20,480 nucleotides of DNA, from NCBI GenBank assembly GCA_900073065.1, contig FJOG01000047.1, positions 10,673-31,152 on the forward strand, read 5' to 3'. The stretch comes from Phialocephala subalpina. Taxonomy: Eukaryota > Ascomycota > Leotiomycetes > Helotiales > Mollisiaceae. The notes under the pieces were generated by a model. It was not told where the DNA came from and searched no databases. It saw only the letters and a program-made list of their open reading frames with translations. The position numbers and the translations under genes are program-made. Below, piece by piece: positions 18,375 through 20,480 of the stretch; position 1 is the stretch's first letter; each line of letters starts with the position of its first letter.

Positions 18375-19191
18375 GTCGTCCCCCTATATGTAGTGCTCGT
18401 CCCGAGCACACGTGACTCTCCTCCTCTCATCCAATCAGAAGCACGTATCCGCATCTCTAGAAAGCCCTCTACTCTACAATCAATAGCTGGCAGAGTCTTC
18501 TATATGACAAGGCTTCGCCCAGTACTACGGCTCCCAATGGGGAATAGTGCCCATATATAGTACTGTAAGCTACTCTAGCCAAACTAGCGTGCCTAGCTTG
18601 CAGTTTCCCTCTATTATAAGGTCCATATCATCAAGCCTAGTAATCTCCTCTTGTAGTATCAACGGTAGTATGGATGTACGGTGAATGCTCGTAGAATGGA
18701 AGGGAAAGGAAGGTTCGTATGTGGTCGAAAGGGCGCAGCTACTAGAGCTGGAAGAAAGGGGTGGGTCGAGAAAGGGATCGGTCGATCGGTCGGTCGAGAG
18801 CCATAGAATCGAAGTAAAAGAGAGCGGAGGTAGGCAGTAAAATGCGAGCTTATAGAGGACACTCTCAAAGTAGGAGTGTAGCAGATAAGGTGCTAGCTCA
18901 TAGGTTCGACTGGCTCAATCAAGAGGTCGTAAATCGGTCGTAGAATCGAATGGAAGTCGGTCGTAAGCTCGTAAGCTCGCAGGGAATTCAGTACTCGAGG
19001 CTCGTAGACTTAGAGACGACCGTAAAGTAGTAGAATCGAAGGGAAGAAGCTCGTAAGAGTGCTCGCAGACGCGGTCGAGTCGAGAGAATCGAATAGGGGT
19101 CGTCATAGTCGCAATTGCATTATCAATTTGATTATAGCCTTTGATTGCGGCGACCCTTAAGGTCATTAATCGTCCTTGCGTAGTTTACTAA
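18375..19191. other. interior of the miniature element, non-coding repeat-rich
   Basis: The left half has a hairpin GTGCTCG-TCC-CGAGCAC (18393-18409) and a CCAATCAG box-like site (about 18430). The right half (18690-19100) is rich in short degenerate repeats: GAATCGA four times (18806, 18943, 19033, 19086), many TCGTA/CTCGTAAG units, and a run of GGTCGATCGGTCGGTCGAG. Two minus-strand frames (69 and 83 codons) run through these repeats but are low-complexity Ser/Arg/Leu-rich and lack any domain. I regard the region as non-coding. Confidence 0.6.
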
Positions 19192-19340
19192 TATAGAGGG
19201 GTAAACTTCTTAGAGTTAATTCTAGTGTCTGCGAACTACGTAGAAAGCTACTTAAAGAACTAAAATACAAGATGCTAAATCTCTTAATATATCCTCCCCA
19301 AATTACGTAATACACCGCCTTATTATTCTGCCTTACTACA
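19192..19340. repeat. right terminal repeat (149 bp)
   Basis: Direct repeat of 18226-18374, with the same length and orientation. It ends in TACA, directly before GTAT and the resumed RT frame. Confidence 0.85.
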
Positions 19341-19344
19341 GTAT

Positions 19345-20480
19345 ATATAAATTAATTAACGCGATTTTAAAAATGAACTCGATTACTTTTTGAGATATTA
19401 ATTTACTTTTTTTTATAGATAAATTTTCTAAGGAATTTATTAAATATTTTATAGATTTTTTAATTAATTTTTTTTTAAATATAATTAAATGATTTTAAAC
19501 GTTTAAAATCGAAATATAATAGTTTTTATAACTTTTTTTAAGTTTCTTCGAATAATAATACTTTTTATAAATATTATTAACTTTATAATTTAATTCGTTC
19601 GAATTATTATAATTATTTTAAAAGATTATTTCTTTAAAATCGCTATATTATTTATCGATAATATTAGAATAAAAAAACTTTATATAAATTATAATAATAA
19701 ATTGGTTTTTTTAAGAATTCGCCGTTATATTTACGAGTATATTTAGAATTTAAATATAATATTAAATCGGATTAAAAAAGCGCAAATATATATTAATATT
19801 AAATTCTAATTTTATTAAAATAAAATAATTATAATTAAATTTATTTATAACTTCAAAAAGCGATTTCTTAAAGTTATTAAAATCGCTAAAATATTAAAAT
19901 AAAAATAATATAATAATACGTTAAATATAAAAGCTTTTATTAGTATTTACGTTTATTATAAAATTTAAATTAAAGATTTCGTAATAATTACCGAATTATT
20001 ATACGCGCTAACTAAAAAAAATCTATTATTTAAATAAAGAGAAAAAGAGAAAACGGTTATATAATATTTAAAAGATTAATTAACGATAATACCAATTCTT
20101 TATAGGATTTATTACGACTTTATTAATAAATAAAGAAAAATTATTTTTAATATAAATATTAATCTTTAAAAATAAAGAAATACTTTTAAATAATATGACG
20201 ATAAAAAACGAAAACGAATTACTTAATACGAATTCGAACTTTAAAATTTTATAGAACGAAAATACGACGCGATTAAAAAGGAATATCGAGGAATTATAAA
20301 GTGTTTTTATAAAGTATAATATTAATTATATAAAGTATATTTTATTTTCGAAACGAATATTAATACTTTAATTATATAATTAAATCGCGTTATAATGGAT
20401 TTTCCGAGAATTTTAATTATTTATTAATTAATTTAAATACGTTTTTTCGATTTCGAAGTAAAGTATATTAAAAGTATTAC
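19345..20480 (+). pseudogene. Ty3/Gypsy pol: reverse transcriptase and RNase H, RIP-mutated
   Basis: Continuation of the pol frame. It first reads YKLINAILKMNSIT and FIDKFSKEF (LINAA..INSVTIRD and VDEFSEEF are usual). It then shifts by one base, most likely in the nine-T run 19468-19476, and reads on in one phase to the window end. Landmarks: YNQMILNVQNRN; NFIIQFVR (TNSVAQFVR); the catalytic FIDDI, now FIDNI with the second Asp codon changed to AAT at 19660; AFISIYVYYKI (AFIGICVYYRI, 19933); the NVDAS RNase H motif now NININ (Asp to Asn at 20155); KYDAIKKEYRG (20260); FDFEVKYI near the end. Many TAA/TAG stops replace Gln and Trp codons. RT and RNase H would copy the element RNA into DNA; both active sites are lost. 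Integrase would lie beyond the window. Confidence 0.88.

Larger units (their letters stand above)
18226..19340. mobile_element. 1115-bp miniature LTR element (TRIM-like) inserted in Gypsy RT
   Basis: Two 149-bp direct repeats (18226-18374 and 19192-19340) bound an 817-bp interior without any retrotransposon gene. The ends read TATA...CACA and TATA...TACA, consistent with TG...CA ends whose TG was changed to TA by RIP. A GTAT target duplication flanks the element. It lies within the reverse transcriptase region of a dead Gypsy copy, and its excision in silico rejoins the RT frame. Its interior has near-normal GC content, so it inserted after the host element was RIP-mutated, or escaped by being short. 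Such elements need enzymes from a larger relative. I could not recognise a primer-binding site or polypurine tract with certainty. Confidence 0.75.

Noticed and set aside
18901..18912. GGTTCGACTGG resembling a tRNA B box
   Set aside because: No matching A box at the right distance and no cloverleaf could be drawn.
18659..19166. two minus-strand frames (69 and 83 residues) inside the miniature element
   Set aside because: They translate short GAATCGA/TCGTA repeats into Ser/Arg/Leu-rich sequence and have no domain. The element looks non-coding.

Overview
The window looks like a nuclear contig of a filamentous ascomycete (Pezizomycotina; the retrotransposon family suggests a Dothideomycete-type genome, but the species is not identifiable). 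The basis is short introns (54-62 nt) with GTATGG/GTAAGT donors and CTAAC/CTGAC branch sites, fungal-type proteins, and a two-part base composition. A normal-GC gene island (about 2.4-11.4 kb) sits between very AT-rich blocks (1 to about 2 kb, 11.4-18.2 kb, 19.34-20.48 kb). The AT-rich blocks carry the signature of repeat-induced point mutation (RIP): CpA and TpG are almost absent, TpA is in excess, and CpG is largely kept.

Layout. (1) 1-2000: RIP-degraded repeat with a GC-rich TATA promoter relic. It is a mutated copy of the 10.69-11.29 kb segment. (2) 2000-4100: a Gln-rich reading frame whose stop codons (all TAA/TAG) thin out to the right and vanish after 2654, then a second decayed frame. 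(3) 4174-7401, minus strand: cytosolic/mitochondrial-type valyl-tRNA synthetase with one intron. It has an in-frame upstream extension that looks like a mitochondrial targeting peptide. (4) 8028-10330, plus strand, divergent from it: an M28/transferrin-receptor-like (glutamate carboxypeptidase II type) membrane protein with two clear introns. It lacks the catalytic base and one zinc ligand, and has a frame break (or a 47-nt intron) near its N-terminus. (5) 10685-11440: a less mutated copy of the left repeat, with TATA box and remains of a SANT/Myb-like coding region.

(6) 11.4-20.48 kb: a RIP-destroyed Ty3/Gypsy retrotransposon on the plus strand. Its pol frame (RT, then RNase H) can still be read from about 17.88 kb to the right end. 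Pol is interrupted inside RT by a 1115-bp non-coding element (18226-19340) with 149-bp direct terminal repeats, TG..CA-type ends and a GTAT target duplication. It is a miniature LTR element (TRIM-like). Removing it and one GTAT copy restores the RT reading frame exactly. Upstream in the Gypsy block lies a perfect 250-bp tandem duplication (12716-13215) that must post-date the RIP.

The two intact-looking genes appear unrelated in function and share a divergent intergenic region of about 0.6 kb. Everything else is transposon debris at different stages of RIP decay.
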